From the NCBI GenBank assembly GCA_903895195.1, contig CAITSZ010000011.1:1-64000 (forward strand): a stretch of 64,000 nucleotides of DNA, read 5' to 3'. The stretch comes from an uncultured Chlorobiaceae bacterium (GTDB lineage Bacteria; Bacteroidota; Chlorobiia; Chlorobiales; Chlorobiaceae). The translations under genes and the position numbers were made by a program. Of the stretch, positions 46,194 through 56,437 are shown one piece after another (positions within the stretch are counted from its first letter, which is position 1; the number at the start of each line of letters is the position of its first letter). The notes beneath the pieces were generated by a model. The model saw only the letters and a program-made list of their open reading frames with translations, ran no database searches and was not told the DNA's origin.

Positions 46194-46999
46194 TGACGCA
46201 GCTTGAAATACCCGCGTTAAGCAAGGCCCGGTTAAAGCACTATGTAAAACTGCATCAGAAAAAATTCAGGGATTCAGAAGGGCTTTTTCTGGCAGAAGGC
46301 CTTCGTGCCGTCAGAGAACTCTCTCAGAATATTCCCGACGAAGAGATGCTTGTAGCGCTGCTCATCAGGGAGGGAGAACCGGAAGGTAAAAGGTTTTTAC
46401 GAACTCATCAGGGGAAAGTATTCTCCATAAGTGACAGGGAGTGTTCACAACTATCGGAAACCACTACCCCGCAGGGAATTTTTGGTGTATACCGTCAGCT
46501 GAGCAAGACTGAAACGGTCGCAAAAGCAGCTGGCGGCAAGCAGTCGAAGTCATTTATTGTTGCGCTCGATGATGTTCAGGATCCTGGTAATGTGGGCACA
46601 ATACTCAGGACGGCCGTATGGTTTGGAGCTGAAGCAATGATCTGCAGTTCCGGCTCAGCCGACAGGTACAACTCTAAAGCAGTCCGTTCATGTGCAGGGA
46701 GCATATATGGTATTCGTCATTACGGTGTTGACCGTCTTGACCTTGAACTCCAGAGACTACAGAAGCTTGGTTATTCCATCGTTTCAGCATCACTTGATGG
46801 CAAAGATTTCAGAGAGTTCACCTCCTGGCCTGAAAAACAGGTGCTGGTGATTGGTAACGAGGCTAATGGTGTCAGTGAAGCAGTTAAATTGCTTACCGAC
46901 CGCCTCGTCAGAATTCCGCATTCCGGCAGCAAGCCCGGTGTTGAATCCTTGAATGCCTCAGTTTCAGCAGCCATTCTTATGGAGCGCATGGTGTTATAA
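46193..46999 (+). CDS. SpoU/TrmH-type RNA 2'-O-ribose methyltransferase
   Basis: This 268-residue protein has the SPOUT-fold knot motifs: ALDDVQDPGNVGTILRTAVWFG near residue 125, ICSSGSADRYNSKAVRSCAGS, VLVIGNEANGVS and IPHSGSKPGVESLNASVSAAIL. A substrate-binding L7Ae-like N-terminal region precedes it. It methylates a ribose in rRNA or tRNA. Its ATG overlaps the stop of the preceding membrane-protein gene. Confidence 0.93.
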   Translation: MTQLEIPALSKARLKHYVKLHQKKFRDSEGLFLAEGLRAVRELSQNIPDEEMLVALLIREGEPEGKRFLRTHQGKVFSISDRECSQLSETTTPQGIFGVYRQLSKTETVAKAAGGKQSKSFIVALDDVQDPGNVGTILRTAVWFGAEAMICSSGSADRYNSKAVRSCAGSIYGIRHYGVDRLDLELQRLQKLGYSIVSASLDGKDFREFTSWPEKQVLVIGNEANGVSEAVKLLTDRLVRIPHSGSKPGVESLNASVSAAILMERMVL

Positions 47000-47836
47000 T
47001 TTTTCTCATCCCGCCCCGTCTCTTTTGTCATCCCGAAACGAAGTGAGGGGTCTATCTTTCTTCACTGCCAACTGCCAACTGCTTCCCTCAGCACTTTCCT
47101 TCCCCCTGTAGGTTGTGGTGATTCCTGAACCACGACAAAACCAGTTAAAGAGTTTGTCTAGGTACCTGCCTTACAAATTGAAAATTAGATAAATCTATAA
47201 ATTCACGCTGCAACTGACCGAGTATAGAATCTGTCCATGGGAAGCGGCTGCTCTTATCAACTCAGCGACACTACAGGCATAGCTGAACAAGCATCTGGCG
47301 CGCTTTGCATTGCCAAATAATGATCTGATTGAGAAGATATTGACAGAGAGCTGAGCATGGCAAAGGGGGTTGATGTGAAATTGAAAGCTCCACTGCCAAA
47401 AGTATAAACGCGCCAAGCACCACACTGAAACCTGCCAAAAAAGCTCTGAGCCCCCTCACTCTACATAAAAATGCAGAACAAGAGTGCGATCTTCTGTCTT
47501 TAATTTATCGAAATAAAAAAGTTACTCTTTTCACTATTAGTACGCAAATGCTTATATTTAGTTATACTTTTTACATAATTTTACGGCAATCTCTAATGAG
47601 GCCATCAAGATATCGAGCAATTAATGGAGGCTGTAAATTTCTAACTTCAATAGTCATCAAATACTTTCATGCAGGAATCACTCTATTTTCAGGTATTCCT
47701 TCCCTTCTCGATGCATATATTTTACATCATCGTTCTTCTCTTCTTTTAAGCCATCACTAATTTTTGTTTAGGGATACAACAGGCTTTGTCTTGTCTTGTA
47801 TTGTGGCGAAATAGGCGTAATAAAATACATTACTCT
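47000..47836. other. Gene-poor region with short repeats and no supported gene
   Basis: Downstream of the methyltransferase, 837 bases lack a convincing gene. It includes a short tandem-like CTGCCAA repeat (AACTGCCAACTGC near 47070), a hairpin-forming stretch with an 8-bp stem (about 47111-47135), and AT-rich sequence. Small frames on the minus strand (47195-47459) overlap in different registers, as if a decayed gene were present. No family can be named. Confidence 0.55.
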
Positions 47837-47880
47837 AATCAGAAAAAGTCCTGAAATCAAGCAGGACTTTTTCTGATTAT
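47837..47880. terminator. Strong hairpin terminator beside the methyltransferase gene
   Basis: A perfect 17-bp stem (47837-47853 with 47862-47878, 8-nt loop) lies 99 bases beyond the 3' end of the minus-strand methyltransferase gene. The T-rich 3' arm and tail fit a terminator usable from either strand. Confidence 0.8.
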
Positions 47881-47976
47881 TTTTCTCTCTGTGCCTCAAA
47901 ATGAGCATCCCTTCGAAGCCAAAAAACTTCTGTCAAATTTGTTCCACCATTGTTTGTTCCAAAAGATGTATTCAAA

Positions 47977-48855
47977 TTATGGCTTTTTAGAATAGGAAAG
48001 AATATAGTCCAGGCCTGCGTAGACACTCTCTGCAGAACGATTCAAGGTTAATTGTGCAAGGATTTTTGGAAGTGGATGCAGCTTGCCGACAAATGTCTGG
48101 TTTCTTGACAGATACTCATGAAGAGGTGTATAGACATCGTCACGTATTGATTTGATATCAATATTGACAAATCCAGCATTGGAGAGCTTATTATTGTAGG
48201 ATGGGATTAAATAGTAGTTTTCCTGCGGGATATTAAATTTTCCTGCGACAAGGTTCCATGAAATCCCCTGCTCTATTCGCCTGAAGAGGTTATCGGAGTT
48301 TATTGTTGGTAAAATGTCCGCTGTCACAAGCCTTCCTCCTGGACGCAAAACGCGGTACGCTTCTTTGAAAAAATCCTCACGCGTTCTATAGTGGAAAGCA
48401 CTTTCCACGGAAACCACCAGATCAATGGACTCATTTTCAATTGGCATCGCTGTTGCAGAACCTTCTCTTAAATCTATTGATCTATCGAGTCCCGCATCGG
48501 CAACATTCATCCGGGCTCGCTCAACCTGAGATTTCGTAATATTCAGCCCGATGATTTTTTCGGGTTTCATGTTCCTTGCCCAGAGGATGTCCTGATCGCC
48601 AAAACCATACCCACAATCCAATACAGTATCACCTGGACCCATGCCGCCTCTTTTCGCCACCAGCAGAGCAAGCTCTTCACTGGCTTCATCAATTGTATCC
48701 ACATCACGCCAATAGCCAAGATTCAGATATAACGCATTCTCGGTAAGTGAAGAGGTGCCAATCAAATCATAGACTTCCGTTGTCTTCAAGCCATGGAATG
48801 GATTGAAAAGCCAATTCAGATATCCAAAAAAACGATCTATTGTGTTGTCTGACAT
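47977..48855 (-). CDS. SAM-dependent methyltransferase (class I, sterol/tocopherol/lipid type)
   Basis: This 292-residue class I methyltransferase has the SAM-binding motif VLDCGYGFGDQDILWARN, motif II-like IDLVVSVESAFHYRTREDFFKEAYRVLRPGG, and the post-motif ADILPTINSD. Its N-terminal region (LNLGYWRDVDTIDEASEELA) resembles the tocopherol/sterol/phospholipid methyltransferase group. The substrate is unknown. It is closed downstream by the hairpin at 47837. The start ATG is at 48855. Confidence 0.85.
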   Translation of the reverse strand: MSDNTIDRFFGYLNWLFNPFHGLKTTEVYDLIGTSSLTENALYLNLGYWRDVDTIDEASEELALLVAKRGGMGPGDTVLDCGYGFGDQDILWARNMKPEKIIGLNITKSQVERARMNVADAGLDRSIDLREGSATAMPIENESIDLVVSVESAFHYRTREDFFKEAYRVLRPGGRLVTADILPTINSDNLFRRIEQGISWNLVAGKFNIPQENYYLIPSYNNKLSNAGFVNIDIKSIRDDVYTPLHEYLSRNQTFVGKLHPLPKILAQLTLNRSAESVYAGLDYILSYSKKP

Positions 48856-48960
48856 AGTGATAATTTGTTTTCCGCCATTGTTCCTTATGCATTTTTAAAT
48901 ACCCGCATCTCATTATAATATAAATTTGAACGCGGAAGCATGGTGAATGGCGCGGCAGGT

Positions 48961-49803
48961 TTATACCAGAAGCACCGGGTAGTCTATTTCGTTTATCAGC
49001 TGATGAACCTCCTCCCTTGACATCTTCATCCGCTCACTCAGCACGAGCAGGCCGGAATCCACCATTCGGATGTAGCGCATCAGTGTTTTTCCAGCACATA
49101 GAGGTAAGTGATGGTACTCAACAGCACTATCCGGAAGCGCCATTATTTCTGAAAGCGCCTGTTCCATCTCTACACTTTTTGCCTGGGTTTCACCAAGAAT
49201 CAGCACGTTGAGCCTCATGCCGGGGTTTATAATGCTGATCGCAGCAGAGAGAGCCTCTTGCGATCCCTCCGACCCATCATAGAGCAGTAACACCGGCCAC
49301 TCTTTAGCCGAGAATCCCGGTCGAATGAACAGGACAGGCTTTTTCCCCTCTTCAAGAGCTTTTCTTGCTGTTGAGCCGAGTCCTTTGCGGCAGGTAGGAG
49401 ATCTGCCGCTGCGGCCGAGAACGAGCAGATCAGCTTCACCAGCTGCAGCAATGACCTCTGCCGGTACAATCCCCCTCGATACCCTGAACGACTGTTTTAT
49501 CATCAAATCATCTGCAATACGCTGCAGGGATTCTTCTGCATCTTTTGCCTGTACTTTGAGAGAGCGCTCAAGGGTAGAGGCATCAATTTTTTCAGATTCC
49601 GCAGTGAACATGCGGATTTCATGGCAGAAAGGGAGATCCGCCATCCGGAGGACATTGATGTCTTCAACAAAAATACCGGTAAGCTCAGCGTTCAATAGCC
49701 GGGCAAGTTCAGCTGCCGCTCCGAGAGACGCTCTGCTGTGTGGTGAGCAGTCGAGAGCGACAGCTATATGGCGTATACGAGCGTTTTTCTGTCGTTCCGG
49801 CAT
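48961..49803 (-). CDS. Tandem universal stress protein
   Basis: This 280-residue protein has two UspA-like halves. The first starts HIAVALDCSPHSRASLGAAAELARLL and ends with the ATP-binding LLVLGRSGRSPTCRKGLGSTARKAL motif (G-x2-G-x9-G-S/T). The second half (VLLLYDGSEGSQEALSAA) lacks the full nucleotide motif. It sits 31 bases downstream of the Lon-like protease gene, suggesting co-transcription in a stress-response unit. Confidence 0.9.
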   Translation of the reverse strand: MPERQKNARIRHIAVALDCSPHSRASLGAAAELARLLNAELTGIFVEDINVLRMADLPFCHEIRMFTAESEKIDASTLERSLKVQAKDAEESLQRIADDLMIKQSFRVSRGIVPAEVIAAAGEADLLVLGRSGRSPTCRKGLGSTARKALEEGKKPVLFIRPGFSAKEWPVLLLYDGSEGSQEALSAAISIINPGMRLNVLILGETQAKSVEMEQALSEIMALPDSAVEYHHLPLCAGKTLMRYIRMVDSGLLVLSERMKMSREEVHQLINEIDYPVLLV

Positions 49804-49834
49804 AACAATACTTATTTATGTTTCTGATGCCCGG

Positions 49835-52258
49835 TTATTGATCGTCATCATTCTGAGATGAACTGAATTTTTTAATTTTTTCCGCCATTTCATTCAGCCT
49901 TGCAACCGCCATACCGTTGACGGAGTCGGAAGGGTAGCAGCCGCTTTTATCCAATTCTCCCGCAGGAATGCCTGTCAGTATCTCAATTCCTTCATCAACA
50001 TCTGATACCGGAAAAATGACAAAGAGCCCTTCTCTGACCGCCGTAACGACGTCATGGCGGAGCATGAGGTTTTCGACATTCGATGCAGGTATGAGAACGC
50101 CATGTTTTCCTGTCAATCCTCTTGCATTGCAAAGATCGAAAAAGCCTTCAATTTTTTCGTTCACCCCTCCTATTGCCTGTACCTGTCCAAACTGGTTTAC
50201 CGAACCAGTCACGGCAAAGTATTGCCGGATAGGGACGCCTGAGATGGCCGAAAGCAGGGCATACAATTCAGCAGAAGAGGCGCTGTCGCCCTCTATACCG
50301 CTGTATGACTGCTCGAATACCAGCGAAGCGGAGAGAGAGAGCGGCTGATCAGTGCCGAATCGTGCGCCGAGAAATCCTGAAAGAATCATCACGCCCTTGG
50401 AGTGGATCGGACCTCCCATTTCAATTTCTCGCTCTATGTCAATCACTTCTCCTTTTCCAAGTCTCACTCTTGCTGTTATTCTGCCCGGATGTCCAAAGCT
50501 CTGTCCCCCCGGAGAGTATATGGCAAGGCCATTGATCTGGCCGATTTTTTCCGAGTCGGTATCAATAAGAATGGAGTTTCTCAGGGTCGCTTCCCTGATT
50601 TTTTCCCGGATTCTCGATGACCGGAAGCGTTTTGCATGTATTGCATGTTCTACGTCCTCTGCCTGCACGATTTCCCGTGTTGCGGCCATGGCATAGTAGT
50701 CCGACTCATGGACGAGATCTGAGATGCTTTGAATGTGAGCACTCAGTTTTGTTGAATCTTGAGCGATACGGCTTCCGTGTTCAACAATCCTTGCAACCGC
50801 GCCTCTGTCAAAATGATGCAGGTTATCCTTGTGAACGATTGAGCTGATGATGTGGGCGTAGGCAAGTTTTCCGTCAAAGTCGCCCGGCAGTTCGTCTTCA
50901 AAATCTGCAGCGACCTTGAAAAGTTCGGTAAAGTCAGGGTCATAAACGCTGAGGATGTAGTAGAGATATCGTTCTCCCAGCAGAATCACCTTGATGTCGA
51001 GCGGAATCGGTTCGGGTTCAAGCGATACAGTACTGATAAGGCTGTAGAGTTGAGCAAGTGATTCAATCCGGATATGACGGGTTCTAAGCGCTTTTTTGAG
51101 TGCTTCGTAGGCAAAGGGTTCGGCCAGCAGCCTTCTTGCATCAATGAGCAGGTATCCTCCGTTTGCTCTGTGCAGCGCACCCTGCTTGATGAGAGTGAAG
51201 TCTGTCACCAATGTGCCCAACTGGGAGATGTGTTCAATGTTGCCTACAAGATTCTGGTATGAGGGTTTATCTTCATAAACAACAGGAGCTCCCTTTGTAA
51301 CGCTGTTGTCGACAATGACATTGACCCGGTAACGGTTAAACGAGGCTCCTTTTTGTGAGAATTTCCCGGGATAGATTCCCGGGAGTAACTCTTTATTGTC
51401 AGATTCTTTGTCAAGGAACTGGTCAAAGTTCTCAATAATGTCGGTCTCTAAAATTTCAAGATATCTGCTTACCTCTTCAATTTCGTTATACTCAGTTCTG
51501 AGTTCAGCAATCAGTGGTTTTACGGCGAAACTCGCAATGTTCCGGTTCAGTTCCTTGATTTTTTCCTGGGTTTCTCTCTGCCATTTCGGTATCTGGGCCA
51601 TAATAGATTGCATCGCTGTTTTTAGAGCGATGATTTTCTCCTCTATTGCCTCTCTCTCCTCTTTTTTCAGCATCATGAACTCTTCCGGCTTGACGACCTC
51701 TCCATCTTTTTCCGGTGCGAAGGCAAAGCCTGCGGGAGTTCTTATGAGTGCAATGTGTTCTTCAGCTCCTTTTTTTTCCAGTTCAGCTATTTCATTAGCC
51801 TGCTGCTCCTGAAATTGTTCACGGATATTTTTCTCTTGAACCTGGTACTCCTCACTGCTGAATGCGGATGGTATCACTGTAACAAGCGCCTCGACAAGTT
51901 GTTCCATATCATGTGAAAGTGCACCCGCTTTTCCGGCAGGGAGTCTCAACGCTTTTGGGTGACGCGGCTTTTCAAAATTATTGACATAGCACCAGTCGGA
52001 AGGTATCGGGGCTTCAGGGGCTGAGTTGCCAAGGAAGTGCATGATCGCGGTCTGTTTGCCAGTGCCGTTCGGGCCGAGAGCAAAAAGGTTGAACCCGTCA
52101 TGCTTTATTCCCATGCTGAAACTTATGGCGTCGAATGCCCTTTTCTGGCCGGTGGCTATTACCGGACCATCAAGGTCAGCTGTCGTGTTGAAGCTGAACT
52201 CCTGAGGGTTACAGGTTCTGTAGAGTTGTTCGGGGGTAAGCTTTGATGGTAGTGTCAT
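49835..52258 (-). CDS. Lon-related ATP-dependent protease (LonH/YcbZ type)
   Basis: This 807-residue protein has an N-terminal AAA-like region with a P-loop ([16 protein letters not shown], residues near 60). A long coiled-coil middle region (about 130-270) follows, then a further AAA portion ([14 protein letters not shown]) and a C-terminal Lon protease domain. The catalytic serine lies in [10 protein letters not shown], with the lysine in [11 protein letters not shown]. It is the AAA-with-inserted-coiled-coil type of Lon-like peptidase (LonH/YcbZ), not the classical LonA. It should degrade damaged or specific regulatory proteins. It heads a unit with the universal stress protein downstream. 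Confidence 0.9.
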   Translation of the reverse strand: MTLPSKLTPEQLYRTCNPQEFSFNTTADLDGPVIATGQKRAFDAISFSMGIKHDGFNLFALGPNGTGKQTAIMHFLGNSAPEAPIPSDWCYVNNFEKPRHPKALRLPAGKAGALSHDMEQLVEALVTVIPSAFSSEEYQVQEKNIREQFQEQQANEIAELEKKGAEEHIALIRTPAGFAFAPEKDGEVVKPEEFMMLKKEEREAIEEKIIALKTAMQSIMAQIPKWQRETQEKIKELNRNIASFAVKPLIAELRTEYNEIEEVSRYLEILETDIIENFDQFLDKESDNKELLPGIYPGKFSQKGASFNRYRVNVIVDNSVTKGAPVVYEDKPSYQNLVGNIEHISQLGTLVTDFTLIKQGALHRANGGYLLIDARRLLAEPFAYEALKKALRTRHIRIESLAQLYSLISTVSLEPEPIPLDIKVILLGERYLYYILSVYDPDFTELFKVAADFEDELPGDFDGKLAYAHIISSIVHKDNLHHFDRGAVARIVEHGSRIAQDSTKLSAHIQSISDLVHESDYYAMAATREIVQAEDVEHAIHAKRFRSSRIREKIREATLRNSILIDTDSEKIGQINGLAIYSPGGQSFGHPGRITARVRLGKGEVIDIEREIEMGGPIHSKGVMILSGFLGARFGTDQPLSLSASLVFEQSYSGIEGDSASSAELYALLSAISGVPIRQYFAVTGSVNQFGQVQAIGGVNEKIEGFFDLCNARGLTGKHGVLIPASNVENLMLRHDVVTAVREGLFVIFPVSDVDEGIEILTGIPAGELDKSGCYPSDSVNGMAVARLNEMAEKIKKFSSSQNDDDQ

Positions 52259-52354
52259 ATCTGATCGATCCTTATAAGAGGTGATCTATTCAGGTATACT
52301 TATCCTTTTATAATGTACAAAACAACCGCAAGACTCAGAGAGTTTTCCTGCCGG

Positions 52355-53110
52355 TCACTCGCTCTCTTCATCAACAGGAAGGGTGTTGTGCAGATGCAGC
52401 GGGGTAGACGTTTTTTTTCGCATACGGATGTTCAGCACTTCAACAGATACGGAAAACGCCATGGCAAAGTAGATGTATCCCCTTGGAATTTCAAAGCCTG
52501 CACTTTCGGCAAACAGGGTAACTCCGACAAGGATCAGAAAACTCAAGGCAAGCATTTTAATGGTTGGATGCTCATCAACAAAATCACTGATACTTTTTGA
52601 AGCAAGCATCATGACGAGGATTGCGATGACAATGGCGATAATCATCACTTCGACTTTGTTCGCAAGTCCAACAGCAGTAATGACCGAGTCAAGGGAAAAA
52701 ACAATATCGAGTATGGCAATCTGCACCATAGTGAAGGCGAAACTGCCGGCCGAGCCGCTTTTCATGGTCTGTTCACTACCTTCAAGACTTTGGTGGATTT
52801 CCTGAGTGCTTTTTGCAATCAAAAAGAGTCCCCCTGAAATCAGAATGATATCGCGGCCTGAAACCGGGTGACTAAGTATGGTAAACAAAGTGGCCGTAAG
52901 CCCCATAACCCAGGTTATTGAGAGCAGAAGGGCAACTCTTGTCAACATGGCAAGTCCAAGGCCGATAATCCTGCCTTTGCTTTGCTGCGTTTTTGGTAGC
53001 CGACCAACAATAATCGAAAGGAAGATAATATTGTCGATGCCAAGCACAATTTCAAGCGCCGTTAACGTTGTAAGGGCGATCCAGGTTTCCGGCAGCATTA
53101 TCCAATCCAT
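52355..53110 (-). CDS. TerC-family integral membrane protein
   Basis: This protein of about 251 residues has around seven hydrophobic helices and the family motif TALEIVLGIDNIIFLSI near its start, with conserved acidic residues in the membrane. It continues with ILDIVFSLDSVITAVGL. TerC proteins take part in metal (manganese or calcium) export or tellurite resistance. I chose the ATG at 53110; the frame opens further upstream at a TTG (53176) but the added residues are polar and unlike the family. Confidence 0.9.
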   Translation of the reverse strand: MDWIMLPETWIALTTLTALEIVLGIDNIIFLSIIVGRLPKTQQSKGRIIGLGLAMLTRVALLLSITWVMGLTATLFTILSHPVSGRDIILISGGLFLIAKSTQEIHQSLEGSEQTMKSGSAGSFAFTMVQIAILDIVFSLDSVITAVGLANKVEVMIIAIVIAILVMMLASKSISDFVDEHPTIKMLALSFLILVGVTLFAESAGFEIPRGYIYFAMAFSVSVEVLNIRMRKKTSTPLHLHNTLPVDEESE

Positions 53111-53308
53111 TTGAAGAGAAATATGGGTTATAAAGCTTCTTGTTCGGTAATGTACTGAACGGATTGTGTCCGTCAAAAAAGCAGTTGATGAATGGGTGGT
53201 GAATGGTTCCGCTCAGCCTGGTTTTTCGTTACATTGCCAGATGATAATCCTTTGCGGGTAATTTCCTTGTAGGTTTAAGGATAATCTATTATTTCTTCGC
53301 ATCCTCTT

Positions 53309-54697
53309 ATGCAAAAAGATCACGATTTTCCTCAACTTGCGGTATTGCGAGAGACGTTTGAAGGTGGCATAACTCGTGATATTGCATGGCGGCGTTCTCA
53401 ACTCCTTGCTCTCGAAGCATTTCTTATCGAGCACGAAGAGAAAATTGCGGATGCATTGTATGAAGATTTCAGAAAGTCCCCTGCAGAGACTTTTTTAACT
53501 GAAACAGGATATCTTCGCGGTGAGATCCGCTTCGCTCTCAAGTATCTTAAATTATGGATGAAACCCCATCGGGTTTCTATTCCACATATCTACCAGCCGG
53601 GACAAGGCTTTTACACTCCTGAACCCTATGGCGTTGTTCTTATCATAGGTGCCTGGAACTATCCGCTGAACCTTTGTCTTGCACCTCTTATCAGCGCAAT
53701 CGCTGCAGGTAACTGTGCGGTAGTCAAACCATCGGAACATGCCCGTCATACCTCGAAAGTTATTGCCGAAGGATTGTTTCACTACCTTGACAAAAACGCC
53801 TTTTGCGTGATAGAAGGGGGCGAGGAAACATCCAAGGCACTGCTCGAAGAGCACTTTGACTATCTGTTTTTTACAGGAAGCAACGCGATCGGTCGGGAGG
53901 TCATGCATGCTGCAGCAAAGCATCTGACTCCTTTGACGCTCGAACTTGGAGGTAAATGTCCTTGTATTGTTGAAGCGGATGTTGACCTGAGGGTGGCAGC
54001 GCGCCGGATTGTATGGGCAAAGTTTTTAAATGGAGGACAGACCTGCATAGCGCCCGATTATGTTTTTGTGCACAAGGGTGTTGAGGATGAACTTCTCGGG
54101 TATATGCAGGAAGCTGTAACCGAATTTTACGGTGCTGATCCGCAGTTGAGTCCAGATTATCCCCGCATTGTCAATGAACATAATTTCAATCGCCTTGAAA
54201 AGCTTCTTTCCGGTTCTTCGCCATGGAGTGGAGGACTTACCGATAGGGATGAATATTATGTTGCGCCGACAATTCTTAAGGGAGTGACGTTGGACTCAGA
54301 AGTTATGCAGTCAGAGATTTTCGGCCCGTTATTGCCGGTTCTTTCCTATAGGGATATCGGTGAGGCACTTGAAGGTATTCAGAGAGGACCTAAACCGCTT
54401 GCCCTCTATCTTTTTTCTGCTGAACGGAAGGTGCAGGAACGGGTAGTGCGTCAATCCTGTTCCGGTGGAGTATGTATCAACGACTTTCTTTTTCAGGCAT
54501 CTATTCCCGGACTTCCTTTTGGAGGAATCGGCAGCAGCGGTTTCGGAGCTTATCACGGCCATGCCGGTTTTGATACGTTTTCCTTTAAACGGAGCGTTCT
54601 GACACGCTCGCTTTATCCCGATCCTGATTTGCGTTATCCCCCTTACACCAGCAGGAAGTTGAGGTTTCTGAAATTCCTTGTCACATTTTTTCAGTAG
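53309..54697 (+). CDS. Aldehyde dehydrogenase
   Basis: This 462-residue NAD(P)-dependent aldehyde dehydrogenase has [37 protein letters not shown] with the general-base glutamate, and the catalytic cysteine in [11 protein letters not shown] (near residue 245). [26 protein letters not shown] follows. It is closest in pattern to the fatty/medium-chain aldehyde dehydrogenases (ALDH3 type) with a C-terminal membrane-tail-like hydrophobic end ([12 protein letters not shown]). It overlaps the beginning of the neighbouring patatin frame. Confidence 0.93.
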   Translation: MQKDHDFPQLAVLRETFEGGITRDIAWRRSQLLALEAFLIEHEEKIADALYEDFRKSPAETFLTETGYLRGEIRFALKYLKLWMKPHRVSIPHIYQPGQGFYTPEPYGVVLIIGAWNYPLNLCLAPLISAIAAGNCAVVKPSEHARHTSKVIAEGLFHYLDKNAFCVIEGGEETSKALLEEHFDYLFFTGSNAIGREVMHAAAKHLTPLTLELGGKCPCIVEADVDLRVAARRIVWAKFLNGGQTCIAPDYVFVHKGVEDELLGYMQEAVTEFYGADPQLSPDYPRIVNEHNFNRLEKLLSGSSPWSGGLTDRDEYYVAPTILKGVTLDSEVMQSEIFGPLLPVLSYRDIGEALEGIQRGPKPLALYLFSAERKVQERVVRQSCSGGVCINDFLFQASIPGLPFGGIGSSGFGAYHGHAGFDTFSFKRSVLTRSLYPDPDLRYPPYTSRKLRFLKFLVTFFQ

Positions 54698-54731
54698 TGC
54701 AGGTCACATTTTTCAAGATCCGGGAAAACAA

Positions 54732-55511
54732 ATGAATTGTAATCGTCGTATGAAAAAAACAGGTCTGGCATTGGGGGGCGGGGCAATTCTCGGTGGAGCC
54801 CATGTAGGAGTTCTCAGGGCATTGACTGAATTGAATATCCCTGTCTCAATGGTGAGTGGTACAAGTATCGGCGCGTTTATCGCTGCGCTTTACGCCTTTG
54901 GTAAAAGCTGGCAGGAAATACGCGATATTGCTTTCGATCTCAACTGGCTGGACATTTCAGGTCTGGCGCTTTCTCAGTATGGTCTGCTGTCCAACAAAAA
55001 ATTTGGCGGTATCGTAACCGAGTTGCTGGGACGCAAAAATATAGAGGATGCCTCGATTCCCCTTTCAATCGTTGCCACTGATATCGGAACGGGTAAAAAA
55101 GTTGTTTTTACTGAAGGTGATGTGGCATTAGCCGTTATGGCAAGCAGTTGTATTCCCGGTATTTTCCGCCCTGTTGACTATGCAGGGGCGTTGCTGGTTG
55201 ACGGTATGCTTATTGAAAACGTACCGGTCTCTCCGTTGGTCGAAAGTGGAGCAGAATCGGTAATTTGTGTCGATCTTCTTGCCCGTCATGCCTTCAACAA
55301 GCCTAATAACATCATCGGTGTTCTGCTGAACGCTTTCTACAGTTCCATTACCAATACAACGGCAATCCAGATAGAATCGGTTGATTTATGTATTTCGCCT
55401 GATCTTTCCCGCTTTAACCTGATTGATTTCGACCAGGTGCCTGATCTTCTGGATGCAGGCTATCGGACGGCCCTCCCTGCGCTTAAGAGTTGGTTGGAAA
55501 TCGAAAAATAA
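54732..55511 (+). CDS. Patatin-like phospholipase/esterase (RssA type)
   Basis: The protein has about 260 residues. It has the glycine-rich oxyanion region [17 protein letters not shown], the nucleophile elbow GTSIGAF and the acid in VDGML, so the Ser-Asp dyad is present. In most patatins the glycine-rich loop carries an arginine where this one has leucine (AILGG instead of the usual GxRG), a departure of unclear effect. Start: the ATG at 54732 is a sensible choice after the ALDH stop; the ATG at 54750 is an alternative. Confidence 0.85.
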   Translation: MNCNRRMKKTGLALGGGAILGGAHVGVLRALTELNIPVSMVSGTSIGAFIAALYAFGKSWQEIRDIAFDLNWLDISGLALSQYGLLSNKKFGGIVTELLGRKNIEDASIPLSIVATDIGTGKKVVFTEGDVALAVMASSCIPGIFRPVDYAGALLVDGMLIENVPVSPLVESGAESVICVDLLARHAFNKPNNIIGVLLNAFYSSITNTTAIQIESVDLCISPDLSRFNLIDFDQVPDLLDAGYRTALPALKSWLEIEK

Positions 55512-55831
55512 TCATGGAATAATATATTTAGGATGGATGTATAACCGTCAACTCATTGGCTATTGCTTTTGGAATTCGTAACTTCATAAAGAAGGTTTGA
55601 TTGTGAACTGCTGATAGCGAAAACCCAGTGAATAATCAGGCAGCTTTTAACGGGGATAGCCTTTTCTCCGTTTTTTTTGAGATTTTAGCCCTATCCCGTC
55701 TGACAGACAGTGAGTCGAATCAGTTCTTGATTTTACAGAGGTTAAGCTTGTTCCATCAACATTACGAATAGTCTTTTTTAGAAGATCTCTGGTATTTTCT
55801 AATGAAATGCTTTTAATACAAGGAGGGTGCA
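55512..55831. other. Intergenic region without supported gene
   Basis: This 320-bp gap between the patatin and YbaK genes holds AT-rich sequence and the strong ribosome-binding site of the next gene (AAGGAGGGTGCA). A minus-strand frame (55647-55832) has transposase-like words (DGTSLTSVKSRTDSTH), but it is too short and unlike any known family to call. Confidence 0.5.
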
Positions 55832-56302
55832 ATGCCTATTCGTCGATTGAGAGAGTTTCTTGACAGCCATGGGGTCAGGTATTTTGTTGTCAGTCATTCT
55901 GCTGCTTATACAGCACAGGAAATAGCTGCTGCTGCACACGTTCCCGGCAAAGAACTTGCTAAAACTGTTATGGTCAATATTGCCGGAAAAATGGCTATGG
56001 TGATATTGCCCGCTTCGCGCCAACTCGATTTCGAGCGTTTACGTGAAATCACTGATACACGGAATGTTGAACTTGCTGGTGAAAAAGAATTTGCTGGATT
56101 GTTCCCTGAATGTGAAATTGGCGCCATGCCGCCGTTTGGTAACCTTTATGGTATGGATGTCTATGTATCGGAAGAACTTGAGAGTGATGATGAAATAGCA
56201 TTCAATGCCGGAGCGCATAATGAACTTCTCCGCCTTTCATACGAGGATTACAAAAAACTTGTTCATCCGAAAATTGCCAGGCTCTCTCTGAAATTGAACT
56301 GA
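55832..56302 (+). CDS. YbaK/ProX-type aminoacyl-tRNA deacylase domain protein
   Basis: This 156-residue protein has the YbaK fold with TAQEIAAAAHVPGKELAKTVMVN and the substrate-pocket lysine in the K-T-V motif. It continues with KMAMVILPASRQLDFERLRE, PECEIGAMPPFGNLYGMDVYV and AFNAGAHNELLRLSYEDY. It probably hydrolyses mischarged aminoacyl-tRNA. Start: a strong AAGGAGGGTGCA precedes the ATG at 55832. Confidence 0.9.
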   Translation: MPIRRLREFLDSHGVRYFVVSHSAAYTAQEIAAAAHVPGKELAKTVMVNIAGKMAMVILPASRQLDFERLREITDTRNVELAGEKEFAGLFPECEIGAMPPFGNLYGMDVYVSEELESDDEIAFNAGAHNELLRLSYEDYKKLVHPKIARLSLKLN

Positions 56303-56437
56303 TTTTGCTAGTCTTGATGGATTTTTAAGGGGAAATGTTACCTTTTGTTGAAGATTTTGTATGCTTCACCTCAAGGGTTTTGATACTGTCTATAGTATCT
56401 GAACTTATTCGTTTATCAGGATATTGTTTCTCTTTTT

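Noticed and set aside
55647-55832. Minus-strand peptide with transposase-like words
   Set aside because: Too short and no definite family; placed in the intergenic note instead.
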